The notes: generated by a model from the sequence alone, not told the origin. Numbered from the stretch's first letter, positions 29,932-39,574 are shown. The stretch is DNA of 64,000 nt from Pseudoalteromonas luteoviolacea H33-S (GCF_001625695.1 NZ_AUXY01000074.1:79469-143468); one strand, 5' to 3'. Numbers and translations are program-made.

Positions 29932-31369
29932 CGTTGTCTGGTTAAAAAGGGACTTGCGTTTACAAGACCATGCAGCACTGTATAGGGCGGCAAAAACAAA
30001 TAAACCAGTGCTTTTATTGTATTGCTTTGAACCGATCATGATAAAAGATCAACACACTTCTCGTCGCCACCTTAGGTTTATATCCCAATCCCTCGAGGAT
30101 ATTTCAAAGCAAATTGACTCTGACAGTCTCTATTGTGCCTATGGGAGCATCATTGATGTGCTTGAGCAGATCAACCAAGAGGTTGGCATAGATGCATTGT
30201 ACTCCCATCAAGAAATAGGGCTTGGCTTCACTTTTGAAAGAGATAAGCTCGTCGCAGCTTGGTGTAAAAAGTTTGGTATAAATTGGGAAGATTTCCCACA
30301 AGGCGCTGTGATCAGAGGACTTAAAGCAAGAACTAGTTGGGACAAAAATTGGCAAACCGTGATGCGTGAAGACACGCTCGATATTGATTGCGCCGAGGTT
30401 AATTGGTTTCCAATTGGCGCACACTTTTCCATGCACGTAGATATTAAGCGGTTTCAGTATGAAGCTGAGTCTGTGCATTTTCAGCAAGGTGGAGAGTCAC
30501 TTGCTTGGCATGTTATCAACTCATTTTTTAATGAGAGAGGGAAGGAATATGCGTTTTCTCTTTCCAGTCCCGAAAAGTCTCAGCACCACTGCTCTCGTCT
30601 GTCTGCTCATCTTGCTTGGGGCAACGTGAGTTTGAGGCAGGTATATCAAACCGTCTTAGCGAATTGGAAAAAGCCACATTGGAGACGTTCTCTGGTTGCT
30701 TTTACATCAAGGTTGCACTGGCATTGCCATTTTATCCAAAAGTTTGAAAGTGAATGTGATATGGAGTTCAGGTGCGTCAATCGTGCCTATGAGGGTATGC
30801 CAAGGGTAAAGGGAGATGAAGCCGCTGTTCGTCTAAAAGCATGGCAAGAAGGGAACACGGGTGTACCTATGGTTGATGCGTGTATGCGCAGTTTGATTAA
30901 AACTGGGTATCTAAATTTTAGAATGCGCGCTATGTTGGTGAGTTTTTTATGTCACCACTTGGAGCTTGATTGGCGTGAAGGGGTTACCCACCTTGCTAAA
31001 TTGTTCTTAGATTTTGAGCCTGGGATCCACTACAGTCAGTTTCAGATGCAAGCAGGGGTTACAGGGATAAATACAATCCGTATTTATAACCCAGTAAAGC
31101 AAGGTGAAGACAAAGACCCAGAAGGCATATTTGTGAAAAAGTGGGTACCTGAATTAGAAAATATACCAGCCCCCCTTGTGCATGCACCATGGGATTTAAC
31201 AGACATGGAACAAATGATGTATGGCATTGAGCTTGGTGTCGAATATCCAAATCCTATCGTTGATTTAAAAGAAAGTTATACTCACGCTCAAGCGCTTATG
31301 TGGCATTGGAAAAAGCGAGAGGATGTAGCCATTGAAGCCAAGCGTGTTTTGGCAATACATGTAAGGTAA
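29921..31369 (+). CDS. Cryptochrome/photolyase family protein, FAD-binding
   Basis: A second photolyase/cryptochrome paralogue of 482 residues. The N-terminus [21 protein letters not shown] is the antenna domain; the C-terminal FAD domain includes [43 protein letters not shown] and [32 protein letters not shown]. It lacks the DASH motif and I cannot place it in a characterised subclass; whether it repairs DNA or signals light is open. ATG 29921 is preferred to GTG 29912; it overlaps the Cry-DASH stop by 11 bases. A 48-residue DUF2256 gene follows 5 bases after its stop. Confidence 0.88.
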   Translation: MAISVVWLKRDLRLQDHAALYRAAKTNKPVLLLYCFEPIMIKDQHTSRRHLRFISQSLEDISKQIDSDSLYCAYGSIIDVLEQINQEVGIDALYSHQEIGLGFTFERDKLVAAWCKKFGINWEDFPQGAVIRGLKARTSWDKNWQTVMREDTLDIDCAEVNWFPIGAHFSMHVDIKRFQYEAESVHFQQGGESLAWHVINSFFNERGKEYAFSLSSPEKSQHHCSRLSAHLAWGNVSLRQVYQTVLANWKKPHWRRSLVAFTSRLHWHCHFIQKFESECDMEFRCVNRAYEGMPRVKGDEAAVRLKAWQEGNTGVPMVDACMRSLIKTGYLNFRMRAMLVSFLCHHLELDWREGVTHLAKLFLDFEPGIHYSQFQMQAGVTGINTIRIYNPVKQGEDKDPEGIFVKKWVPELENIPAPLVHAPWDLTDMEQMMYGIELGVEYPNPIVDLKESYTHAQALMWHWKKREDVAIEAKRVLAIHVR

Positions 31370-31374
31370 ACGCA

Positions 31375-31521
31375 GTGCATAAAAAAGTAAATTTACCCAG
31401 CAAAGTATGTGTTACATGCAAGCGTCCATTCACTTGGCGAAAAAAGTGGCAGAGGGACTGGGTTAATGTCAAATACTGTTCTAAGCGCTGCGCTTCAAAC
31501 CGTCACAAAGAGAGCCAATAA
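31375..31521 (+). CDS. DUF2256 small cysteine-rich protein
   Basis: A 48-residue protein starting at GTG 31375 (AAGG 8 bases upstream). The sequence [21 protein letters not shown] followed by [10 protein letters not shown] is the DUF2256 signature, with four cysteines (CxxC and CxxxC) able to bind a zinc ion, and a strongly basic character. Function is unknown; the family is repeatedly found beside photolyase/cryptochrome genes (family knowledge, recalled). Here it sits between two such genes with gaps of 5 and 3 bases, so co-translation is certain enough. It is easily missed by length cut-offs. Confidence 0.88.
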   Translation: MHKKVNLPSKVCVTCKRPFTWRKKWQRDWVNVKYCSKRCASNRHKESQ

Positions 31522-31524
31522 AAT

Positions 31525-33096
31525 ATGTCTCAAACTTATCAAACACTTCGCTTAATTCTGGGCGATCAGCTTAATGCAGGCCATAGTTGGTACAGTATCA
31601 AAGATGAAGGCATCTTGTATGTAATTGCTGAACTGAATCAAGAAACCAGTTATGTAAAGCACCATGTTCAAAAAGTATGTGCTTTTTTTGCAGCGATGAA
31701 AGCATTCGCGGTTGCACTGCAAAAAGCGGGGCATAACGTGAGTCATTTAACGCTGGATGACACCCACCAATTTGCAACATTGCCTGAACTACTCAATAGC
31801 TTGATAGCAAGATATGGCATAGCAAAATTTGAATATCAATTACCAGATGAGTATCGGCTTCGAGAGCAACTTAGTGCTTTTTGTGCACAAATAGACATCG
31901 AGAGCGGTGCCTATGAATCTGAACATTTTTATTTATCAGATAGCGAGCTTTCCAGTTATTTTAGTGCTGGTAAAAAGCATAGGTTAGAAGCGTTTTATCG
32001 AAAGATGCGAGTGAGATTTAATATTTTGATGGATGGCTCTACTCCCTTTGGTGGAGAGTGGAACTTTGACAGCAATAACAGAAACAAACTCAAACAAAAA
32101 GATCTTTCGGAGATACCTGAGCCGCTGGTTTTTGCAAATGATGTAAGTGATATATGGGAAAGGTTGCAAAGGCATCAGGTAAGAACTTTTGGAACATATG
32201 AAGCGAATAGCCTCTGGCCGATAACCAGAGCGCAAGCCAAAGAGTTATTGTGTTCGTTTTGCGAGACTCAGTTACCCAAGTTTGGATTTTTTCAAGACGC
32301 GATGACTTGTAAAGCAGATGATATGTATACAAAAAAACAATGGAGTTTGTATCACTCAAGGCTGTCTTTTGCCCTCAATAGTAAAATTATTAGTCCTCAG
32401 TTTGTGGTAGATACGGTTGTTGCCTATTTTATGCAGCATCAGCAGGAAATAGATATTGCGCAAGTAGAGGGGTTTGTCAGGCAAATCATTGGTTGGAGAG
32501 AGTTTGTTCGTGGGATCTACTGGGTAAACATGCCGCAATACGCTGGGCTCAATGAGCTAGACGCAAAACGAGATTTACCTGACTGGTTTTGGGATGGCAA
32601 GACGCATATGAATTGTCAAAAGCATGCGGTGAAGCAGTCTCTAGATTATGCATATGCTCATCATATTCAGCGTTTAATGGTAACGGGGAACTTTTGCCTG
32701 ATTGCTGGTATTGACCCCAGACAGGTGGATGATTGGTATTTAGGTGTCTACATCGATGCGATAGAGTGGGTTGAAATGCCAAACACTCGAGGTATGAGTC
32801 AATTTGCAGATGGTGGCATAGTTGGCTCAAAAGCCTATGCAGCCAGCGGGAACTACGTGAACAAAATGAGTGACTACTGCTCAGACTGCCAATATGACAT
32901 CAAGTCCGTTGCTGGTCACAATGCATGTCCATTAAACTCTCTATACTGGCATTTTATGGATACGCATGAAGGCAAGTTTTCTTCTAACCCTCGTAATCGT
33001 ATGGTTTATGCCAATTGGCGTAAAAAAGCCCCTGAGCAAAGGGCGTTAATAATGGAGCAAGCGGCATTCTACCTTGATAACCTTAATAAACTGTAA
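31525..33096 (+). CDS. Iron-sulphur bacterial cryptochrome/(6-4) photolyase (DPRP/FeS-BCP family)
   Basis: This family (PhrB, CryB, CryPro) binds FAD and a [4Fe-4S] cluster and includes bacterial (6-4) photolyases. The 523 residues begin RLILGDQLNAGHSWY, the family N-terminus. The four likely cluster cysteines are visible: one in HMNCQKHAVKQ, two in YCSDCQYD, and one in HNACPLNSLYWHF. The FAD-domain motif WREFVRGIYW and the end NPRNRMVYANW also match. It lies 3 bases after the DUF2256 stop and ends one base before the stop codon of a convergent gene, with no visible terminator between them. Confidence 0.92.
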   Translation: MSQTYQTLRLILGDQLNAGHSWYSIKDEGILYVIAELNQETSYVKHHVQKVCAFFAAMKAFAVALQKAGHNVSHLTLDDTHQFATLPELLNSLIARYGIAKFEYQLPDEYRLREQLSAFCAQIDIESGAYESEHFYLSDSELSSYFSAGKKHRLEAFYRKMRVRFNILMDGSTPFGGEWNFDSNNRNKLKQKDLSEIPEPLVFANDVSDIWERLQRHQVRTFGTYEANSLWPITRAQAKELLCSFCETQLPKFGFFQDAMTCKADDMYTKKQWSLYHSRLSFALNSKIISPQFVVDTVVAYFMQHQQEIDIAQVEGFVRQIIGWREFVRGIYWVNMPQYAGLNELDAKRDLPDWFWDGKTHMNCQKHAVKQSLDYAYAHHIQRLMVTGNFCLIAGIDPRQVDDWYLGVYIDAIEWVEMPNTRGMSQFADGGIVGSKAYAASGNYVNKMSDYCSDCQYDIKSVAGHNACPLNSLYWHFMDTHEGKFSSNPRNRMVYANWRKKAPEQRALIMEQAAFYLDNLNKL

Positions 33097-34293
33097 TTAT
33101 TGGTGTTCAAAGTAAATGCGATAAGTACTGGACCAAATAGGGTAGTCAACATCAGTGGTGTAGCAAATAAAATCATCAGCAGCTATACCACTGACAGTGA
33201 GTAGATACCTAAGCTTAGTTTTTTGTTCTTCCAAAAGTTGACTGTGAGCAAAGTCATTTTCAAGAGGTGTTATTTTGAGTTCAGGAAACTCCGGAAAACG
33301 CTCAGTCCATAGGTCACTTGCCTTTAATTTGCCTTCTTCAACTTTTTGATTACTGTGATAGCAACCGATATTGACGGTACTACATTTGTCTATTTGCTTT
33401 TCAAGTAAAACAAGCATAGTGAGTTTTTTTACTGGGTTTTTAATCGATAGGCTGGTTGAGCTGCATGGACTGTTTCGATCCAAGGGGTTGACGACTTCGT
33501 CTGGGTTGTTAAACACAAAAGTGACATCGCTATTCTGGCTTGGCAAAGGGTCGAACACCAATCCAGAATTACTGGGTGAATAGGTACTAAATGCATTTAA
33601 AAAGCCAGGACTTGAAAGTTCTTTTGAAACACCCAGTGTGAACTCATTGGGCTTAAGGGCACTACTTGCTGTGATTTCGACTGGACCACTGAAATGTTCA
33701 GGGTGAGGATGAGTGTAAAACTGCACGAATGGCACTGCACCCATAAGCCTGTTTATACCTGACTTACTGATAAGCGCGACTTCTTGTAAATAGCTTGGAT
33801 CGTTCTGATTTTCACGCAAAATATAGATACAAAAAACCTCTTCCACACTGAATTTTAATAAAGCTTTAGCTGCGTGATAGAGCTGAGCTTTATGCTCTGA
33901 CCCTTCTTTTAGCACTTCACTATTTTTAGGTTCTTGTAACAAGCGTTTGAGGTCTGCATGGCTCTTAGCGTTGCTTTCTATACATTGAGAAAATAGGTCT
34001 ACGACTTGATTAACTTGGCTTATCAATACTGAGGGAAGTAGGGGAGAGAGCTTTTCACAGAGCTGCTGTAAAGCTTGTGTTCCGGGTAGTTCAACCAAAA
34101 CTTGTAAGCCATTATTGGCCTTGCAGGCTGCAAAAAAACGTTGGCTGTTCGAACGATTATAATCTAAATACTTTGCGAAACCGCCAATTGTGTGTGCATG
34201 CTCAGGCAAAGCATGACTGACAGCTAAAAATGTTTTTTGGATCCGCTCACCTAAGCGAGTTAATTCTGTTCGGTTATGTTGATTAAGTCCCAT
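33097..34293 (-). CDS. Conserved hypothetical protein, 398 residues
   Basis: Not recognised. The N-terminal 60 residues look like a helical, possibly HTH-bearing region (ALPEHAHTIGGFAKYLDYNRSNSQRFFAACK), reminiscent of a DNA-binding or sequence-sensing segment. The middle holds helical stretches and the last half looks mixed alpha/beta and soluble. No signal peptide or membrane segment is visible. An AGAG site precedes the ATG. Its stop codon abuts that of the FeS photolyase gene (33096/33097), so the two messages overlap at their 3' ends. Confidence 0.75.
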   Translation of the reverse strand: MGLNQHNRTELTRLGERIQKTFLAVSHALPEHAHTIGGFAKYLDYNRSNSQRFFAACKANNGLQVLVELPGTQALQQLCEKLSPLLPSVLISQVNQVVDLFSQCIESNAKSHADLKRLLQEPKNSEVLKEGSEHKAQLYHAAKALLKFSVEEVFCIYILRENQNDPSYLQEVALISKSGINRLMGAVPFVQFYTHPHPEHFSGPVEITASSALKPNEFTLGVSKELSSPGFLNAFSTYSPSNSGLVFDPLPSQNSDVTFVFNNPDEVVNPLDRNSPCSSTSLSIKNPVKKLTMLVLLEKQIDKCSTVNIGCYHSNQKVEEGKLKASDLWTERFPEFPELKITPLENDFAHSQLLEEQKTKLRYLLTVSGIAADDFICYTTDVDYPIWSSTYRIYFEHQ

Positions 34294-34378
34294 GCTCTCT
34301 TTTGAGGTAATTTTTGGTATCAGATTACATGGGACTTAGTCGCTTTAAAAGTAAAATTTACATTTTACTATCAGTTTG

Positions 34379-35989
34379 TTAATTGCAAGGTTGGATCCGC
34401 GTCCAAGGTCCCCAATCATCAGAGTTTGCTGGGTTTTCACCTTGTACCCACCAATTTGCTTCATAAATGACATTGTCATGAGCAACGCGATCACCTTTGA
34501 AGTACACTTTCTCAGCCGACCAGTTAGGTAATCCATTACAGCCGCCAGAAACCTCTCCTACAGAAACAACTTTACTTGATGTTGCTGATTGTCCTTGGTT
34601 ATTTTTTGCAGTAAGCGTAATAGTGTATTGCCCTTTTACTGCATAGGTGTGTGTTGGAGAGGCAACTGAACTCGTTTTACCATCACCAAAATTCCACGCG
34701 TAGGACACGGCACCTGTACTCTGATTTTGCAATGAAACCGTTAAATTGTTTTTTGTAACAGTAAAGCTTGCGACTGGCACTGGATCAGATGAACCGTTGC
34801 AATCACTGCCTTTACGCCAAACGTTGCTGTATAAATCTGGTTGCGCACCTTGAGACCACCAAATTGCTTCATATACAACACCATTGAATGTCACTTTGTC
34901 GCCAGGTGAATAACTTTTCGTTGCTAACCAGTTTTCTCCACAGCTGGGCGGGGTTCCGACACGGACTACCTGAGAAGTACTATTAGTTTGTCCTTTTGTG
35001 TCAGTGACAGTTAACGTGACATTATATTCTCCATTCGAGTTATAATCATGACTGGGGTTTTCGGCGCTTGAAGAGGTGTTACCTTGGCCAAAGCTCCAAT
35101 CAAATTGAGTAATACCTTTGTCATCAGTTGAAGTACTGATGAAGTTAACCATTGTGCCATTGACGCTATATCTAAAATCAGAAACGGGTGGTTTGTCATT
35201 CGGAATATCAATAATGCCCGTTTTTTGCTTTATCCAATCTAAGTAGCTGGTGGTACGAGTAAAGGCGGTTGCGCCCTGACAGGCAATTCCCCAACTCACA
35301 GTGCCTATGCTATAAAAATCACTCCCAACACGTACAGCATAGGGACCGCCGCTATCTCCATTACATGCTGAACGACCACCTTCACCACCGCCGCATATGA
35401 CAGAGCCAGGAATAGAGAAATTAAGTAAAGAGCTACAACTATTGTTGCTGATGACTGGCAGTTCGGCCTCACGCAAAACATCGCTAGGTCTGCCTCTGTT
35501 TGAGGTTAAACCCCACCCCGATACTGTGACATAAGCACCAACATTAGCATATTGTGACTCAATTGCTGCGGTTGGCAGCTTAGCGGGTGTGTATTGGTTT
35601 GGTGCTGGTGAGGCGAGTTTTAATAATGCAATATCATAACCTGAACGGATCCCATTGGCACCACGCCATCTCTCATGGTTTATAATCTGAGATACCCTGA
35701 TTGTTTGTCCATCGCCACGGCTAATGGAGTGGGCACCAACCCGCACTGTTAAACTTGATGTAGACGCGCTGTCTAAGCAGTGAGCAGCTGTTAATACCCA
35801 GTCCGGACTGATCAGTGTGCCGCCACAGCCTTGGCGTCCATTCATCAATAAAGCAACTTGGTATGGTCTTGAATATGCTGGGGTTTCAATTCCTCCAACG
35901 ACATTCGGTTGAACATCAGTCGGTGGTGTAGCATACGCATTTACTGCGGCGACTGTGAGTGCAGATAGTAATAAATTAACCTTTTTCAT
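34379..35989 (-). CDS. Secreted trypsin-fold serine protease with PKD and chitin-binding modules
   Basis: A 536-residue secreted S1 protease. A signal peptide (about 1-20) and short propeptide end at the mature start VVGG (about residue 30). The catalytic triad is His70 (TAAHC), Asp119 (YDIALL) and Ser213 (GDSGGP); the specificity-pocket position six residues before Ser213 is Ser207, suggesting chymotrypsin-like rather than trypsin-like cleavage. Next come PKD domain 1 (about 268-347), a CBM5/12-like chitin-binding module (SYSPGDKVTFNGVVYEAIWW), PKD domain 2 (about 402-480) and a second such module (VYFKGDRVAHDNVIYEANWW). A protease that acts on chitin-rich particles is likely. GGAAAAG precedes the ATG. 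Confidence 0.92.
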   Translation of the reverse strand: MKKVNLLLSALTVAAVNAYATPPTDVQPNVVGGIETPAYSRPYQVALLMNGRQGCGGTLISPDWVLTAAHCLDSASTSSLTVRVGAHSISRGDGQTIRVSQIINHERWRGANGIRSGYDIALLKLASPAPNQYTPAKLPTAAIESQYANVGAYVTVSGWGLTSNRGRPSDVLREAELPVISNNSCSSLLNFSIPGSVICGGGEGGRSACNGDSGGPYAVRVGSDFYSIGTVSWGIACQGATAFTRTTSYLDWIKQKTGIIDIPNDKPPVSDFRYSVNGTMVNFISTSTDDKGITQFDWSFGQGNTSSSAENPSHDYNSNGEYNVTLTVTDTKGQTNSTSQVVRVGTPPSCGENWLATKSYSPGDKVTFNGVVYEAIWWSQGAQPDLYSNVWRKGSDCNGSSDPVPVASFTVTKNNLTVSLQNQSTGAVSYAWNFGDGKTSSVASPTHTYAVKGQYTITLTAKNNQGQSATSSKVVSVGEVSGGCNGLPNWSAEKVYFKGDRVAHDNVIYEANWWVQGENPANSDDWGPWTRIQPCN

Positions 35990-36187
35990 GATGTATCTTT
36001 TCCTTCATATGCTCGAAATTGAGCTTTTATATGAATAATCTGAGATACATCTTGCTTTCAAGTGGTGGGTGAAAAATAAACAGTGGTAAGACCACGGATT
36101 TTTTAGCAATAAACTTTAACTTAAGTAACACTAACAGTTATTTGGGTGTAACAAAAATTTTACAATGGGCTGCTTGGAAAAGTTAAA

Positions 36188-36215
36188 TAAAAAAGCGAGC
36201 TTGTATGCTCGCTTT
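36188..36215 (-). terminator. Terminator after the TonB-dependent receptor gene
   Basis: Stem AAAGCGAGC / GCTCGCTTT with a 6-base loop; read on the minus strand it is followed by a T-run. It lies 20 bases after the receptor stop. Confidence 0.85.
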
Positions 36216-36235
36216 AGACCCAGGGGAAGGAAGGG

Positions 36236-38530
36236 TTAGAAATTGTATCTCGCTGACAGCTTCCAGTTTCTTGGTTCGCCCCAAGTAACGCCGCCGTTCC
36301 ATGATGAGATGCTATTGTAATAGCTCTTATCAAATAGGTTATCGACATTAAGAGATACACTTAAATGATCTGTCACATCATAGCGTGCCATTAGGTTAAA
36401 TAAGGTGATTGAGCCATGATCACGACGTTCTGGAACTGTAATGTTGCCATATACTAGTTCGCCCCATGGTGTCGTTATGTCATCGTATACACCAGTAGGC
36501 TTAACGCTATCTACCCAGTAACCATCTTTCCAGTTCATGCCAATACCAACGGTTAAGTTCTCTACTAGACTTGAAGGCTGGTATGTGGTGTACAAGTTAA
36601 ATAGTTGTTTTGGCACTTCAGTTTTGAGCTGCTCACCATCTTGATCTTCAGATTTTGCGTAAGAATAGCCTGCATATATATTGAAGCCTGGGAAGACTTC
36701 TCCGCTAACTTCAGTTTCAAAGCCGCGTGTTTGCGCGTCGTCAACGAGGATAGTTGCCGTGTTGCCTTCAGGTGTTTTCTGGTTGACGGTCGGATCTTTG
36801 ATAGCGACATTACTTTTATTACTTTCAAAAATAGCGAAAGAGAAGTTCAATAAGTCTAGTTCAGCTTTTAATCCAGCTTCAATGCTGTCGCCTACAATAG
36901 GTTTTTGCAAATTGTCATTTTTGTCGTATTTGTCTTGAGGCTCAAATGCATCTGAATAGCTTGCGTAAACACTGTAATCATCATTAATATCGTAAATCAC
37001 ACCCGCATAAGGAGTTATTTCGTTATCAACTGCGAAGCCAGATTTGTTTTCAAAATCTATGGTATTTGTTTCTCTATTGGTTCCAAAGTTAATAACTTCC
37101 CAATCTGTTCGCCTTGCACCAATGATTGTTTTCAAATTGTCGGTGATAGATAGTCGCGTTGCGATATAGATACCACTACTGTCATGATTTGACAGCTTGT
37201 TAGGGTGCTTATCTTCGAAAGGATAATGAGGAATGTCACCTGTCCAAGAATAATAGTTAATCTTGGAAATATCACCGATGGCAACCTCTGATTGCTTGTG
37301 TGAATTACCAATGTTTGTTCTATCACGATCGAAGTTATTAAAACCTACAATGAGATCATGTTCACGACCTAAAAATTCAAACCCGCCTTGAAGGTTGATA
37401 TCAAAGGTCTTTTGGACATCTTCAGAGCTACTGATGACAGCGCTGAAATTATGATCTAACCGCGTGGAACCGTCTTGGTTGTAATAGTCGAAATCTGCAG
37501 GGTATAAGAAAAATAATTCTCCGCCTTGCATATCAATGGTGTTATATGTAGCAATTGCATTTAGCTGCCAACCATTGTCGAAACCATGGCTAATCGAGGT
37601 GAAGTAAGTTTTTTCTTTCAGTGGCCATGAGCTGTTTTGTGCGGTTAAACCGGTGTCACTTCTTTTCGGATTGAATAAACTGCCATCTGCGAAGTAGTAA
37701 GGTGCTGCATGTGAGTTAATGACACCTCTAGAAGCGGTATCAGCATACTCATAGCCAACGCGAAGTAATGTACTATCAGCTAGATCGGCCTCTGCCGTCA
37801 TATAAATAGACGTTTTTTCTTGACCGTATCGATCTACAAATGAGTCTCTATCATAATGTGCTGCAGCTATACGTCCTCGAATACTTCCGTCTTCGCTCAA
37901 AGGTGCTGATATATCAAGTTCAACGCGATTGTTATTCCATCTACCGGTTGTTGCGCCGACATAGCCGTCAAACTTTTTACTAATTGCACGTTTCCTAACA
38001 AGGTTGATGGTTGCAGTTGGTGAACCAACGCCAGTCATGAGACCATTTGCACCACGAAGTATTTCTACACGTTCATAAGCAATCGCATCACCGTTAACAT
38101 CTGATCTTCTGCCACCAGGAAACTGTTGTACACCGTCAATTTGAATAAGGTTTACCGAATCACCACGTACAATAAAATGAGGACGGTCATGGCTTCGAGA
38201 AGTACTCGCATAAACACCCGTGGTGTGTTGCAAGATGTCTTTAATGTTAACTGACTTCCAATCTTCTAACTGTTGTTGTGTGATCACTGAAACCGACTGC
38301 GGTGTTTCTTTCAGTGATAAAATCATTTTAGTTGCTGATTTTGTCGCGGCATCAGAATAATTACCAGCGGTTGAAGCCGTTACGTAAATACGTTCAATTT
38401 CATTCGCTGTTTGAGCGCCGTCAGGTGCCGATTCTGCGAATACCTGCGTGCCTGTGAGAGCGGCTGTTAATGCAAGGGTGACAGGCGCTAAACGAAGTGT
38501 TTTTGAAGATTGAAAAGTAGAGTTGTCCAT
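36236..38530 (-). CDS. TonB-dependent siderophore receptor
   Basis: Outer-membrane transporter, 764 residues. A signal peptide (to about residue 32) is followed by the TonB box region, a plug domain (KETPQSVSVITQQQLEDWKSVNIKDILQHTTGVY; FIVRGDSVNLIQIDGVQQFPGG) and a 22-strand barrel ending in phenylalanine (PRNWKLSARYNF). The plug resembles receptors for ferric hydroxamate and related siderophores (FhuE/FpvA type), but the ligand cannot be assigned. A Fur box lies 108 bases upstream of the ATG, indicating iron-repressed expression. TAGGA precedes the start; a terminator follows. Confidence 0.93.
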   Translation of the reverse strand: MDNSTFQSSKTLRLAPVTLALTAALTGTQVFAESAPDGAQTANEIERIYVTASTAGNYSDAATKSATKMILSLKETPQSVSVITQQQLEDWKSVNIKDILQHTTGVYASTSRSHDRPHFIVRGDSVNLIQIDGVQQFPGGRRSDVNGDAIAYERVEILRGANGLMTGVGSPTATINLVRKRAISKKFDGYVGATTGRWNNNRVELDISAPLSEDGSIRGRIAAAHYDRDSFVDRYGQEKTSIYMTAEADLADSTLLRVGYEYADTASRGVINSHAAPYYFADGSLFNPKRSDTGLTAQNSSWPLKEKTYFTSISHGFDNGWQLNAIATYNTIDMQGGELFFLYPADFDYYNQDGSTRLDHNFSAVISSSEDVQKTFDINLQGGFEFLGREHDLIVGFNNFDRDRTNIGNSHKQSEVAIGDISKINYYSWTGDIPHYPFEDKHPNKLSNHDSSGIYIATRLSITDNLKTIIGARRTDWEVINFGTNRETNTIDFENKSGFAVDNEITPYAGVIYDINDDYSVYASYSDAFEPQDKYDKNDNLQKPIVGDSIEAGLKAELDLLNFSFAIFESNKSNVAIKDPTVNQKTPEGNTATILVDDAQTRGFETEVSGEVFPGFNIYAGYSYAKSEDQDGEQLKTEVPKQLFNLYTTYQPSSLVENLTVGIGMNWKDGYWVDSVKPTGVYDDITTPWGELVYGNITVPERRDHGSITLFNLMARYDVTDHLSVSLNVDNLFDKSYYNSISSWNGGVTWGEPRNWKLSARYNF

Positions 38531-38979
38531 AAAATCCTATCCAAAGAACAAATATATGTCATGAACCAATTTGATATAAACGTGATAGAGACAAAGGAAA
38601 TGGCGTTATTTCGTCTGTACCAAATATGGTGTTAAATGATAACGGTTTGCATTATCGTTACAATTCCTTTGAAGTCAAGCTGAATCGGATGCTATGGCAT
38701 GATTATTTGTCATATATTAAGTTTTTAATATAACGAGAGATTTTAATATAAATTTTTTCACTTTGTTTATGTCCTGAATGAATGCCGCTTTGATTATAAA
38801 TCCGGGCGACAAAAAGTTTGGCTGTTAGAGCAAGGTAATATTGATAATAAAGTCTCATTAAAGTAGTAAAATAATTCATCATCCCTTGGTTGTTTTTTAA
38901 TCTGCGTTTGTTAATCTAGTAAGTCTTAGTATGGATGTACCTAGTTTGTTACCTGTGAATAAATATAAGAAGATAGGTT
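38531..38979. other. Divergent spacer between siderophore receptor and a small membrane protein gene
   Basis: About 450 AT-rich bases. It carries the Fur box at 38638-38656 and presumably the receptor promoter. Beyond that I see no gene; the short frame at 38931-39149 is a shadow of the membrane-protein gene that starts at 38980. Confidence 0.6.
38638..38656. promoter_or_regulatory. Fur box upstream of the TonB-dependent receptor
   Basis: GATAACGGTTTGCATTATC matches the 19-base Fur consensus GATAATGATAATCATTATC at 14 positions, with intact GATAA and ATTATC ends, 108 bases upstream of the receptor start. Confidence 0.75.
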
Positions 38980-39351
38980 ATGGGAGATTTATTTCTAAAG
39001 AGGCGAGAGAATTGGTTGGTATGGATAACTTGGGGGGCAGTGGGGTGTCTTATTTGCCACTATTTACTAAGTTATGTCAGCAATGCTTGGTTTTCACTTA
39101 CTTCGCCAGCTTTTTTACTTATGGTTTTGACCGCTTGGATGAACTTTAATAAACGCTTTGACTTTTTTGCTGCCTTGAAAATATTCATGGTGGTGGCGTC
39201 TATTTCAGTTATTCCATTGTTGGCGAAAAAAGTGAGTAGCTGGGAAGAAGTGATCCACATTGCTGTCGATTCTGGCGCTTTATTTTTATGCATTGTATTT
39301 GTCAGTGTTATTTGCGCGCTGTTGGCAAGGCGGCCGAAACAATATTACTGA
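38980..39351 (+). CDS. Small membrane protein of unknown function
   Basis: A 123-residue protein with about three to four hydrophobic segments (WLVWITWGAVGCLICHYLL; SPAFLLMVLTAWM; LKIFMVVASISVIPLLA; ALFLCIVFVSVICALLA) and a positively charged N-terminus (MGDLFLKRREN) and C-terminus (RRPKQYY). I do not recognise the family. The ATG follows AAGATAGGTT, an acceptable ribosome-binding site. It lies alone between the divergent receptor gene and the tRNA-Ser gene. Confidence 0.6.
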   Translation: MGDLFLKRRENWLVWITWGAVGCLICHYLLSYVSNAWFSLTSPAFLLMVLTAWMNFNKRFDFFAALKIFMVVASISVIPLLAKKVSSWEEVIHIAVDSGALFLCIVFVSVICALLARRPKQYY

Positions 39352-39433
39352 TAAAAGATTTGAAAACTATTGCGCTAATTTCAAAAAACACTTTACATAT
39401 TTATGAATAGCCTTTAATATTCGCGCCAACAAC

Positions 39434-39524
39434 GGAGAGATGGCTGAGTGGTTGAAAGCACCGGTCTTGAAAACCGGCATACGTTAATAGCGTATCTAGG
39501 GTTCAAATCCCTATCTCTCCGCCA
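39434..39524 (+). tRNA. tRNA-Ser (anticodon TGA)
   Basis: A 91-base class II tRNA with encoded CCA. The acceptor stem GGAGAGA pairs with TCTCTCC; the anticodon stem-loop CCGGTCTTGAAAACCGG presents TGA; the variable arm is long (CATACGTTAATAGCGTAT), as for serine; the T-arm GGGTTCAAATCCC is standard. A terminator follows 10 bases after the CCA. Confidence 0.97.
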
Positions 39525-39534
39525 CCTCATTCCC

Positions 39535-39559
39535 AAAACCGCCTAACGGCGGTTTTTTT
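39535..39559 (+). terminator. Terminator after tRNA-Ser
   Basis: Stem CCGCC / GGCGG with loop TAAC, A-tract before it and seven T after it. Confidence 0.9.
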
Positions 39560-39574
39560 CGTTAGGAGAGTTCA

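Noticed and set aside
38931..39149. 72-codon frame overlapping the membrane protein gene at 38980
   Set aside because: The 38980 frame has the better start site and clear membrane segments; this one is its shadow.
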